DNA from: an uncultured Gammaproteobacteria bacterium
GTDB taxonomy: Bacteria > Pseudomonadota > Gammaproteobacteria > Pseudomonadales > Porticoccaceae
Assembly: GCA_913058345.1 (NCBI GenBank)
Contig: CAJXQR010000001.1
Coordinates: forward strand, 434,001 to 498,000
DNA: 64,000 nt
Direction of reading: 5' to 3'
Each line of letters opens with the position of its first letter. Position 1 is the first letter of the stretch. A program made the translations under genes and the position numbers. This document shows, piece after piece, positions 57,786 to 64,000 of this stretch. The notes under the pieces are model-generated. The model had not been told where the DNA came from. It did no database searches and saw only the letters and a list, made by a program, of their open reading frames with translations.

Positions 57786-58204
57786 CGTTGACGAAACAAG
57801 CGGGAGGCTCTGAAAAAATGGTAATAAAGTCGGTGGCGTGCTATTGCGAAGCTTGACATCAAGAGTAGGCGCCATGAGACGAGAAACAAGCCAAGGCTTT
57901 GTCCTCATAGACGAGGACATGATGTGTTCAGAGACTCCCCAGGCTAGTGTTAAAAATTCAAAGCATCGCGACAGCTTAGTCTCCAAGTTTAATAGCGGCA
58001 ACACCCTATAGTTACTGAGCCTAAAAATACTGAGCTTATAAATACTAAACCCACAGATACTGAACATCCCTCTTATCTGTACGTTGGCTAAACTGCTTAT
58101 ATCAGCCAATACCCGCCCATCTAAGGGCATCACAACACTGTTCTCTGGAAAAACAAGCGCAACCTCAATTACAATGGTTCTTTACATTCTCGCTTCGAAC
58201 TCAC
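57786..58204. other. 419-bp gap with a 15-bp tandem repeat
   Basis: No credible gene on either strand. A minus-strand frame across 57702-58133 has no start signal and a repeat-derived peptide. Contains a four-unit 15-bp repeat (58013-58064), a small GTCCTC/GAGGAC hairpin (57901-57918) and the promoter of the DUF2058 gene. Confidence 0.5.
58013..58064. repeat. Four copies of a 15-bp direct repeat
   Basis: TACTGAG or a close variant begins at 58013, 58028, 58043 and 58058, exactly 15 bases apart, with A-rich spacers. 15 bp is 1.4 helical turns, so repeat contacts by one protein on the same DNA face are unlikely; a slipped-strand origin fits better. Confidence 0.6.
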
Positions 58205-58744
58205 ATGGCAAACTCATTACTCGATCAATTACAAAAATCCGGCTTAGTCGATAACAAGAAAGCGAAACAGGCGGTAAAAGCGAAGCGCAAACAGGACAAA
58301 ATCCAGCGTAACAGTAAGCAGCCCGTTGTCGATGACAATAAATTGCACGCCGCTCAGGCTAAAGCTGAAAAAATGGCTAAGGATAAACGTCTTAACCAGC
58401 AGCGCAATGAAAAAGCACAGCGCAAAGCTTTCGCTGCACAAATAAAGCAATTAATTGAAATGAATGCCATTGAAGTGACAGGCGACCAGCCCTTCAATTT
58501 CACGGATGGCAAACACATCAAACGTATTTACGTTGATACCGCTCAGGTCGGCCGCCTGAGCCGGGGCGTCGTTGCCATTGTCAAACTGGGCGATAAATAC
58601 ATTGTCGTGCCCAGCCCGGTCGCCGAGAGAATTGCAGAACGCGACCCCGAACGCATCATTTTCAAAGCCGATAAAAACCCGGAGATCGTCGAAGAGGATG
58701 ATCCCTATGCGGATTACAAAATCCCCGACGACTTAATGTGGTGA
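58205..58744 (+). CDS. DUF2058 (YaiL-like) protein
   Basis: Soluble nucleoprotein-like polypeptide of 179 residues. The N-terminal half (about 1-85) is Lys/Arg/Gln-rich and probably helical or coiled coil (SLLDQLQKSGLVDNKKAKQA is the family's start). The C-terminal half is an alpha/beta domain ending in the conserved DDPYADYKIPDDLMW. Function is unknown; the basic region suggests nucleic-acid binding. arfB begins 16 bases downstream on the same strand. Confidence 0.92.
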   Translation: MANSLLDQLQKSGLVDNKKAKQAVKAKRKQDKIQRNSKQPVVDDNKLHAAQAKAEKMAKDKRLNQQRNEKAQRKAFAAQIKQLIEMNAIEVTGDQPFNFTDGKHIKRIYVDTAQVGRLSRGVVAIVKLGDKYIVVPSPVAERIAERDPERIIFKADKNPEIVEEDDPYADYKIPDDLMW

Positions 58745-58760
58745 ACAAGCCTCACACACC

Positions 58761-59180
58761 ATGTTGACCATCACGCCACGACTTAGCATCCCTCTGCACG
58801 AAGTGGAGTTCACCGCGATTCGCGCTCAGGGCGCGGGTGGGCAAAATGTCAATAAAGTGTCTTCCGCTCTGCACCTGCGGTTTAATATTAAGGCCTCATC
58901 ACTACCCGATGACATCAAAGAACGCCTGTTGAATAGTCGTGATAGCCGCGTGAATAAAGAGGGTGTGCTGGTGATTAAGGCCCAACAATTCCGCACTCAG
59001 GAAAAAAACCGAACGGCGGCACTAGAACGGCTGCAAGCCTTTATTGCGGCAGGGGCTCAAGTGCCTAAAACCCGGCGCCCCACCCGGCCTTCGCGCAACT
59101 CTCAGCGTAAGCGCATGGACAGTAAAACCAAACACGGCAAAACCAAATCCTTAAGAAAGCCGGTTAAACTCGATCACTAA
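58761..59180 (+). CDS. arfB: Alternative ribosome-rescue factor ArfB (peptidyl-tRNA hydrolase)
   Basis: Ribosome-associated peptidyl-tRNA hydrolase of 139 residues that frees stalled ribosomes without a stop codon. The catalytic GGQ is in AQGAGGQNVNKVSSA (near 26-40). A Lys/Arg-rich C-terminal tail (about 105-139) enters the empty mRNA channel in E. coli ArfB. Both essential parts are present. It is probably cotranscribed with the DUF2058 gene. Works as a backup to tmRNA. Confidence 0.95.
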   Translation: MLTITPRLSIPLHEVEFTAIRAQGAGGQNVNKVSSALHLRFNIKASSLPDDIKERLLNSRDSRVNKEGVLVIKAQQFRTQEKNRTAALERLQAFIAAGAQVPKTRRPTRPSRNSQRKRMDSKTKHGKTKSLRKPVKLDH

Positions 59181-59256
59181 ACAGCGGTAGCTTCAGGCTC
59201 GATTTAGTGGCCCCGGGCACTTGCCCATTGCCCTTCCCCTTTGTCCACACAGCACC

Positions 59257-60111
59257 TTAGACTTCCTCGGCCTCACGCAGACGCTCCTGACGGCTCTGCT
59301 CTTCGGCCAGCGCCTCTTTAATCTCGAGTAGCACCCCATCCACATCAGCCGGGCCAGCGTCATCCTCAAACTCGCCACTGAGAGCCACTTCTGGGTGCAA
59401 ACTACCCTCTTCAAAGAGCATCCATATCTCTTTAGCGTAGCGGGTTTGTAGTAATTCAGGTGCGTACTGCCCGTAGTACTGGGTAATATTGTCGACATCG
59501 CGAGCCAGCATCGCCTCAGCATTATTATTAGCGGCAGCGTCAACGGCCTGGGGTAAATCGATAATGACCGGGCCGTACTCATCAACGAGTACATTGAACT
59601 CTGATAAATCACCATGCACCAGGCCCGCGCAAAGCATTAACATCACGTAGTGCATCATCACCGCGTGATCTTCAAGTGCCTGTTCTTCAGTGAGAGTCAC
59701 ATCGTTGAGACGCGGTGCCACATCACCTTCGTCATCAGTCACCAGTTCCATAATCAGCACACCGTCAAAACAGCCGTAGGCTTCTGGTACGCGTACCCCG
59801 GCCCTCGCCAAACGATAGAGGGCATCGACCTCGGCATTCTGCCAAACTTCTTCTTGTTGCTTGCGACCGAATTTCGACCCCTTCTCGATAGCCCGAGCAC
59901 GACGGCTGTTACGTACCTTGCGCCCTTCCTGGTATTTCACCGCTTGCTTGAAGCTACGTTTGGCCGCCTCTTTGTAAACCTTGGCACAGCGAATATGCTG
60001 ACCACAGCGTACGATAAACACGTCCGCCTCTTTGCCACTCATTAGGGGGGCGATGACTTCGTCAACGATGCCATCTTCAACCAGGGGTTTTATGCGCTTT
60101 GGTATTTTCAT
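59257..60111 (-). CDS. RIO1-like serine protein kinase
   Basis: Atypical serine kinase of 284 residues of the bacterial RIO group (PA4780-like). Flexible P-loop SGKEADVF (near 25-32), the ATP-binding Lys in CAKVYK, the catalytic HGDLSEFNVL (near 165-174) and the metal-binding Asp in IIDLPQAVD are intact. The C-terminus is acidic. Substrates in bacteria are largely unknown. Reads towards arfB (convergent). A start at MKIPKRIKPLVEDG is the family norm. Confidence 0.9.
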   Translation of the reverse strand: MKIPKRIKPLVEDGIVDEVIAPLMSGKEADVFIVRCGQHIRCAKVYKEAAKRSFKQAVKYQEGRKVRNSRRARAIEKGSKFGRKQQEEVWQNAEVDALYRLARAGVRVPEAYGCFDGVLIMELVTDDEGDVAPRLNDVTLTEEQALEDHAVMMHYVMLMLCAGLVHGDLSEFNVLVDEYGPVIIDLPQAVDAAANNNAEAMLARDVDNITQYYGQYAPELLQTRYAKEIWMLFEEGSLHPEVALSGEFEDDAGPADVDGVLLEIKEALAEEQSRQERLREAEEV

Positions 60112-60331
60112 GGCGTTTTTATACCTTATTTTAACACTTGAAGAAACGTGAACCTGCCTCTTATCGGCTCTGGCAAGGTCCAGGAAGAAAAGAAGGTCAG
60201 CGTAGTTAAACCGCCAACAAAAAAGTTACACATGTTTCTTACAAAACTATTGAAAATAGCCTTGCTAAGCTGATAAAAATACTTTGGTTTTTTATTTTTA
60301 TTAATATCCACCGACGGGCCCGGAGAAAACC

Positions 60332-60820
60332 ATGCTCTTTGCAGCGGATGAGTTTCGCCAGTTTATTGTTCGCGACACTTTAAAGGCAATCGATGACTGG
60401 GCTCCGGCCCATGAAAACCTCCTCCTTGGCACCGCCGCTCAGGAATCTCGCACGGGCCTAAACCTCAAATGCGGCAGACTGCTGGGCATTTACCGTATAT
60501 CGCCCAAGACCCACCGCGCCGTGTGGGATAAATACCTTCTCCATCACCCGGAGTTGGCGAGTCGAGTTCGCGGTTTAGCCGGTCAACACAGTTTTATCAA
60601 AGACCCCCATACGGAACTCATCACTAATCTAAAATACGCCACTGCTATCGCCTGGCTGATCTATCGCCGTGTTGAGCACGCCCTGCCAACAGCTGAAGAT
60701 GTGCCTGGCCTGGCCAGATATTGGCATCGCTTCTTTCGCGCCAAAGCCTCTGGCCAAGTAGCCGACTTTATCGCCAGTTATCAGCATCATATACTCGAAA
60801 AACAAGAGTTCGCCGCCTAA
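60332..60820 (+). CDS. Orphan lysozyme-like (phage-type) protein
   Basis: Protein of 162 residues without a signal peptide or membrane helix. The segment LLLGTAAQESRTGLNLK (about 30-46) resembles the catalytic-Glu helix of phage lysozyme-like or transglycosylase-like proteins, followed by GIYRISPKTHRAVWDKYL. Similar stand-alone genes occur near phage tail or lysis modules, yet no phage gene adjoins it. Function is not proven; a virion-associated muramidase remnant or a domesticated cell-wall enzyme are options. It ends before a strong bidirectional terminator. Confidence 0.6.
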   Translation: MLFAADEFRQFIVRDTLKAIDDWAPAHENLLLGTAAQESRTGLNLKCGRLLGIYRISPKTHRAVWDKYLLHHPELASRVRGLAGQHSFIKDPHTELITNLKYATAIAWLIYRRVEHALPTAEDVPGLARYWHRFFRAKASGQVADFIASYQHHILEKQEFAA

Positions 60821-60882
60821 AACCCATTTTCCTCGAATACACTACGCCGTGCGCAAGTGCTACTCAATCAAAACTCGCAGAC

Positions 60883-60922
60883 AAAAAAAACGCGAACTGC
60901 CAGTGGCAGGTTCGCGCTTTTT
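60883..60922. terminator. Strong bidirectional intrinsic terminator
   Basis: An A8 run, then CGCGAACTGCC, a short loop, GGCAGGTTCGCG (one bulged base) and a T5 run. It lies between the convergent lysozyme-like and Baeyer-Villiger monooxygenase genes and serves both. Confidence 0.88.
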
Positions 60923-60993
60923 AATTGAGCGGCTAAAATTGACTGGCTAAAGTAGCCAGCTGCAGGTAGAAGCCAGGAGGGAAACAGTACGCT

Positions 60994-62772
60994 TTAAGTC
61001 GTGATGAAAGCATCCCCAATGTTATCTTTCATCTCATCAATTAACTCGATATAACGTTTAAAACCACCGTTGTAGGTGCCATCCTGGCGGCGATTATCTT
61101 CGCCCTCAAAGTTATAGTAACCCGGCGTACATTCCTTATTGCGGTCTGTTTTACCGCGATGACTAATCACCTCCTGGACCCACCACTCCTCAATTTCAGG
61201 CGTGATGTCGATCGACTGGCAGTTATTTTTACGGGCATAGTCAATACACTCAGCTATACGCCTACCCTGCACCTGCAGAACATCGGTAATATTGAACTGA
61301 AAGGAAGCCTGGTAGCCAGCCATAATAAACATGTTGGGATAACCGGCAGACTGGATGCCAAACAAAGTTCGAATACCATCCTTGTACTTTTCATTAATTT
61401 CCAGACCATTCTTACCGATAATCTGATTGTAAATACCGGTCTTTTGTACCTCAAAACCCGTGGCATAAATAATCAAATCAACATCGTATTCTTTGCCTTC
61501 AAACACAGGGCCATTTTCAGTAATTTCGTGAATACCCTTGCCGTGGGTATCAACCAAATGGACATTCGGCTGATTGAAAGAAGGCAGGTACTCATCATGG
61601 AAGCAGGGACGTTTGCACATAAACATATACCAGGGCTTCAAAGAATCGGCCGTCGCCTTGTCTTCAACGATCTCATCAATGCGTTCGTGGATCCACATCA
61701 TGTAATCAATGTTGGCATTTTCCTGCTTCCGAATACGCTCTTCTTTACTCATAGCTTCGCGCGCTTTCTTCTGCTCTTCGGTCATTACTGGCCCGTCAAT
61801 GGTGCGCTGACGTCGTTTAGCCTGCCATCCCGGCTGTAATTTACGCGCCCAATTAGGATCGGTCGGCCAGTCATTGCGAATATCAATTGACGAAGGTGTG
61901 CGTTGAATGACATACAACTCTTTCGCCATCTTCGCCAGCTGGGGCACAGCCTGGACCGCCGTCGCACCGGTGCCAATAATGGCAACCCGCTTATCTTTCA
62001 AATTCTCAAGGTCTTTACCCGTGTATTCGTAATCCCAGCGCGAGGTATGGAAGGAATGCCCCTTAAAACGCTCAATGCCATTAATCTTAGCCAGTTTAGG
62101 CTTAGACATAGGACCATTGGCACAAATCACAAATTTCGCTTTCATGTGATCACCGCGATCAGTTTTCACATGCCACAAGTTTTCTTCTTCATTCCAGACA
62201 GTAGACGTCACAGTGGTCTGGAAAACAGCGAGATCGTAAAGGTCATATTTTTTTGCTATTGCCTGACAGTGCGCATAAATCTCGGGCGCCTTGGCATAGC
62301 GATCTTTGGGGACATAGTCCATTTCATCAAGCAGTGGTAAGTAGTCGTAAGAAACCACATCACACGCCGCACCTGGGTAGCGGTTCCAATACCAGGTGCC
62401 ACCAACATCGGCACCGCGTTCGACGATGCGAATACTTTCAACACCAATATCGCGCAACTGTGACGTTGTCAGCAGTGCAGAAAAACCACCACCAATGAAG
62501 AGTACTTCAACGGTGTCGGTCAAGGTATCGCGGTCTTTAACATCACGGTTGTAAGTATCTTCACCGAAATGGGCTAAATCACCATCCAGGTCAGAATTAA
62601 ATTGCCCAGTGCCTTCAGGGCGATAATTCAAGCGCAAATCACGCTCTTCGGAAAATTTCGCTTTTATCGCATCATAGTAAGATTGCGGGTGTTTGCCATC
62701 ACCAGCCCCTGGTTCAAAAGAACTGAGCTGGGCAACGCCATCCGTACCCGGCTTTTGTTTTGATTTGGCCAT
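60994..62772 (-). CDS. Baeyer-Villiger monooxygenase (class B flavoprotein)
   Basis: FAD- and NADPH-dependent enzyme of 592 residues that inserts oxygen next to a carbonyl, turning ketones into esters or lactones. FAD-binding GGGFSA (94-99), the fingerprint F-x-G-x3-H-x3-W-D (F236 to D247, in FKGHSFHTSRWD) and NADPH-binding IGTGATAVQ (266-274) are all present. A 60-residue N-terminal extension and an insert with KKAREAMSKEERIRKQE (near 325) resemble the larger cyclododecanone/steroid-type enzymes. Substrate unassigned. Single gene; an imperfect inverted repeat at 62912-62936 lies in its promoter region. Confidence 0.93.
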   Translation of the reverse strand: MAKSKQKPGTDGVAQLSSFEPGAGDGKHPQSYYDAIKAKFSEERDLRLNYRPEGTGQFNSDLDGDLAHFGEDTYNRDVKDRDTLTDTVEVLFIGGGFSALLTTSQLRDIGVESIRIVERGADVGGTWYWNRYPGAACDVVSYDYLPLLDEMDYVPKDRYAKAPEIYAHCQAIAKKYDLYDLAVFQTTVTSTVWNEEENLWHVKTDRGDHMKAKFVICANGPMSKPKLAKINGIERFKGHSFHTSRWDYEYTGKDLENLKDKRVAIIGTGATAVQAVPQLAKMAKELYVIQRTPSSIDIRNDWPTDPNWARKLQPGWQAKRRQRTIDGPVMTEEQKKAREAMSKEERIRKQENANIDYMMWIHERIDEIVEDKATADSLKPWYMFMCKRPCFHDEYLPSFNQPNVHLVDTHGKGIHEITENGPVFEGKEYDVDLIIYATGFEVQKTGIYNQIIGKNGLEINEKYKDGIRTLFGIQSAGYPNMFIMAGYQASFQFNITDVLQVQGRRIAECIDYARKNNCQSIDITPEIEEWWVQEVISHRGKTDRNKECTPGYYNFEGEDNRRQDGTYNGGFKRYIELIDEMKDNIGDAFITT

Positions 62773-62911
62773 TGTAAAACTACCTCAAGATTAATAAATA
62801 GGGTTAATAAGTGCATAAACCAGACCCTAACACTGTAGAGGCAAAGAGCAAAAACACCCATTGCCAAGCGCTAGAAATACAGGCTTAAATTAAAAATTGA
62901 GCCACTGATTA

Positions 62912-62936
62912 TGACGTGGCGAACACGCCAAGGTCA
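62912..62936 (-). promoter_or_regulatory. Imperfect inverted repeat upstream of the monooxygenase
   Basis: TGACGTGGCG and CGCCAAGGTCA form an 11-bp dyad with one gap or mismatch and a 4-base centre, 140-164 bases upstream of the monooxygenase start. TGAC/GTCA ends suggest a TetR- or GntR-type operator, but the regulator is unknown. Confidence 0.35.
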
Positions 62937-63086
62937 ATGACGCGATAGATGGGCAACCTTCGACCGGTAGCACTTAAGAGGCGTTCTGCAAATGCCACCA
63001 ACAAGCCCAGTCTGCAAGGATGTACAGACTTTCTTCATCCTCTCATTCCCACGGCTTCTGCCCAACAATTCCTTAAGGGAGTGCGG

Positions 63087-63100
63087 TTGATCCTGATCAA
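63087..63100 (+). promoter_or_regulatory. Perfect FNR/Anr box TTGAT-N4-ATCAA
   Basis: TTGATCCTGATCAA matches the full consensus of the oxygen sensor FNR/Anr. Its centre is 130 bases upstream of the 70-residue gene at 63224, and a class II promoter would start near 63135, giving a leader of about 90 bases. The -10 region is not obvious. Confidence 0.65.
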
Positions 63101-63223
63101 TGTTTACCTATCCAAAGCTTGTCCAGGATTCTCGTCGTCTTTATTATCGCCGCTCTAAACTCTTATAAAGTCCAGCTAAGAATAATAGAACGGTCGCAAG
63201 ATAAACCACTGAGGAAACTCAAC

Positions 63224-63436
63224 ATGAGCGGATCAAATACCGGCCAGTTGTACGGGCGAATGGACCTGAATGGCAATGTCACTCTCGAAGATGCCAACGG
63301 CTCTATTGTTACCCGTATCGATGCTGATGTTCAGCCTGTCGATAGCCACCAATCTGCCCGCGAGGAGCACCCCGATGGCATTACTCTGACACGCTCTGAC
63401 GCCGCCAAGCTCGGAGTGGTCCTCGAAGGCATGTAA
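63224..63436 (+). CDS. Conserved-looking hypothetical protein, 70 residues
   Basis: Small soluble acidic protein starting at the ATG at 63224 with GAGG nine bases upstream. Composition is protein-like (GQLYGRMDLNGNVTLEDANG near the start, DAAKLGVVLEGM at the end) without Cys or Trp. The beta-rich first half has a repeated hydrophilic turn pattern. No family recognised. A perfect FNR/Anr box upstream suggests low-oxygen induction. It converges on alr with a 23-base gap. Confidence 0.65.
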   Translation: MSGSNTGQLYGRMDLNGNVTLEDANGSIVTRIDADVQPVDSHQSAREEHPDGITLTRSDAAKLGVVLEGM

Positions 63437-63459
63437 ATAGTAAAAACCAAGGCGCCAAC

Positions 63460-64000
63460 TTAACGATAAGAAAACTTAACGCGCTGATTCACGCCCGTTA
63501 ACAATTCATAGGCAATTGTCTCACTGTGCTCGGCAACAGTTTCGACGGGCAAGCCTTCACCCCATAGCGTAACGACATCACCCACCTTAACGTCGGGGTT
63601 GGCGCTGATATCGACCGCCAGTAGATCCATCGATACACGCCCAACAATACAGGCAAGCTTGCCGTTCACCCGCACAGGGCAACCATTACGAGCATGGCGC
63701 GGATAACCATCACCATAACCGGCAGCCACGACGGCAATGCGCGACGACGGCGAGGCACTGGCGAATTGCCCCGGCGCACGCCATGCTTCACTGTAACCCA
63801 CCCCTTCGCCCGCCGGCACTGTTTGTAGAGCCACTACGCGCGAGCGCAATGTCATCACTGAGCGCAGCTCTATCTCTGCGGACAAAAAAGTATCGGCACT
63901 TAAGGGGTTGACACCATAGAGCATGACGCCTGGTCGTACCCAGTCAAAATGCATATCGGGCCTTGTTAGCAGGGCCGCCGAATTTGCCAGGCTCACTCTC
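63460..64000 (-). CDS. alr: Alanine racemase, 3' part (cut by window edge)
   Basis: Pyridoxal-phosphate enzyme that makes D-alanine for peptidoglycan. Only the C-terminal ~180 residues are inside the window; the frame runs off the right end. The catalytic Tyr of the second subunit lies in GVGYSEAW, and the C-terminal domain carries VVAAGYGDGYPRH, GRVSMDLLAVD and VTLWGEG, all typical of Alr. The GTG near the edge is internal, not a start. Whether this is the biosynthetic Alr or the catabolic DadX cannot be decided from this part. Confidence 0.93.
   Translation of the reverse strand, partial: RVSLANSAALLTRPDMHFDWVRPGVMLYGVNPLSADTFLSAEIELRSVMTLRSRVVALQTVPAGEGVGYSEAWRAPGQFASASPSSRIAVVAAGYGDGYPRHARNGCPVRVNGKLACIVGRVSMDLLAVDISANPDVKVGDVVTLWGEGLPVETVAEHSETIAYELLTGVNQRVKFSYR

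Larger units (their letters stand above)
62773..63223. other. 451-bp divergent intergenic region with two regulatory candidates
   Basis: No gene found. It holds the monooxygenase promoter (minus strand, with the inverted repeat at 62912-62936) and the FNR-type box at 63087-63100 for the small gene on the plus strand. Several short open frames lack starts with ribosome-binding sites. Confidence 0.5.

Noticed and set aside
57702-58133. 143-codon minus-strand open frame beside the rhodanese gene
   Set aside because: It overlaps the 3' end of the rhodanese gene antisense, has no start signal, and part is generated by the 15-bp repeat.

Overview
The window looks like chromosome of a free-living, probably marine, gammaproteobacterium. 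The smc-zipA-ligA order (ZipA is confined to Gammaproteobacteria), a FimX-type degenerate GGDEF/EAL protein, a RegB/RegA (PrrBA-type) redox pair, RF3, TrmL and ArfB all point that way. The many acyl-CoA and oxygenase genes suggest a Cellvibrionales/Spongiibacteraceae-like lipid or terpenoid degrader. That family placement is inference. There is no rRNA, tRNA, CRISPR array, intact insertion sequence or prophage. Gene density is high on both strands.

Layout. 1-2.4 kb: FimX-like pole/pilus regulator. 2.5-6.8 kb: DUF971 protein, TlpA-like lipoprotein overlapping a YihY-family membrane protein, SDR dehydrogenase and a small membrane protein. 7-10.7 kb: an oxidative-stress block in which oxyR is divergent from rubrerythrin, followed by a GlpC/heterodisulfide-reductase-like Fe-S protein and DUF3501. 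10.7-14.8 kb: cold-shock protein, two-domain VOC protein, SpoU-type RNA methyltransferase, MFS carrier. 14.9-21.7 kb: ligA, zipA and smc, read smc to ligA. 21.9-23 kb: trmL and a flavodoxin. 23-29.7 kb: two acyl-CoA dehydrogenases, a pair of hot-dog dehydratase subunits, and a PAS-GGDEF-EAL gene whose membrane anchor is split from the rest by a T8 homopolymer. 29.9-34 kb: a methionine-rich TonB receptor behind two perfect palindromes, then regB-regA. 34-43 kb: class III CoA-transferase, PEP-CTERM protein, enoyl-CoA hydratase, Old Yellow Enzyme, nadA, luciferase-like oxidoreductase, RbgA-like GTPase and a Rieske oxygenase. 43.4-48 kb: prfC, a 1.1-kb gene-poor stretch, a GNAT acetyltransferase and pyrD. 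48.3-56.1 kb: a tightly overlapping moxR-DUF58-DUF4381-batA-batB/C-batD operon plus a thioesterase. 56-64 kb: aldo/keto reductase, rhodanese, DUF2058, arfB, RIO-like kinase, lysozyme-like orphan, Baeyer-Villiger monooxygenase, a 70-residue unknown behind a perfect FNR/Anr box, and the 3' part of alr.

How the genes work together. Three themes recur. (i) Redox and oxygen adaptation: OxyR with both redox cysteines, rubrerythrin operon, RegBA with its redox cysteine, FNR box, Bat operon. (ii) CoA-thioester and oxygenase catabolism: two ACADs, MaoC pair, enoyl-CoA hydratase, CoA-transferase, OYE, BVMO, Rieske oxygenase, LLM enzyme and SDR, scattered in small transcription units. (iii) Cyclic-di-GMP signalling. 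No wholly unknown multi-gene defence or mobile system is evident. The best leads are the OxyR-linked rubrerythrin/Fe-S/DUF3501 unit, the T8 split signalling gene, the receptor's paired palindromes and the FNR-box small gene.
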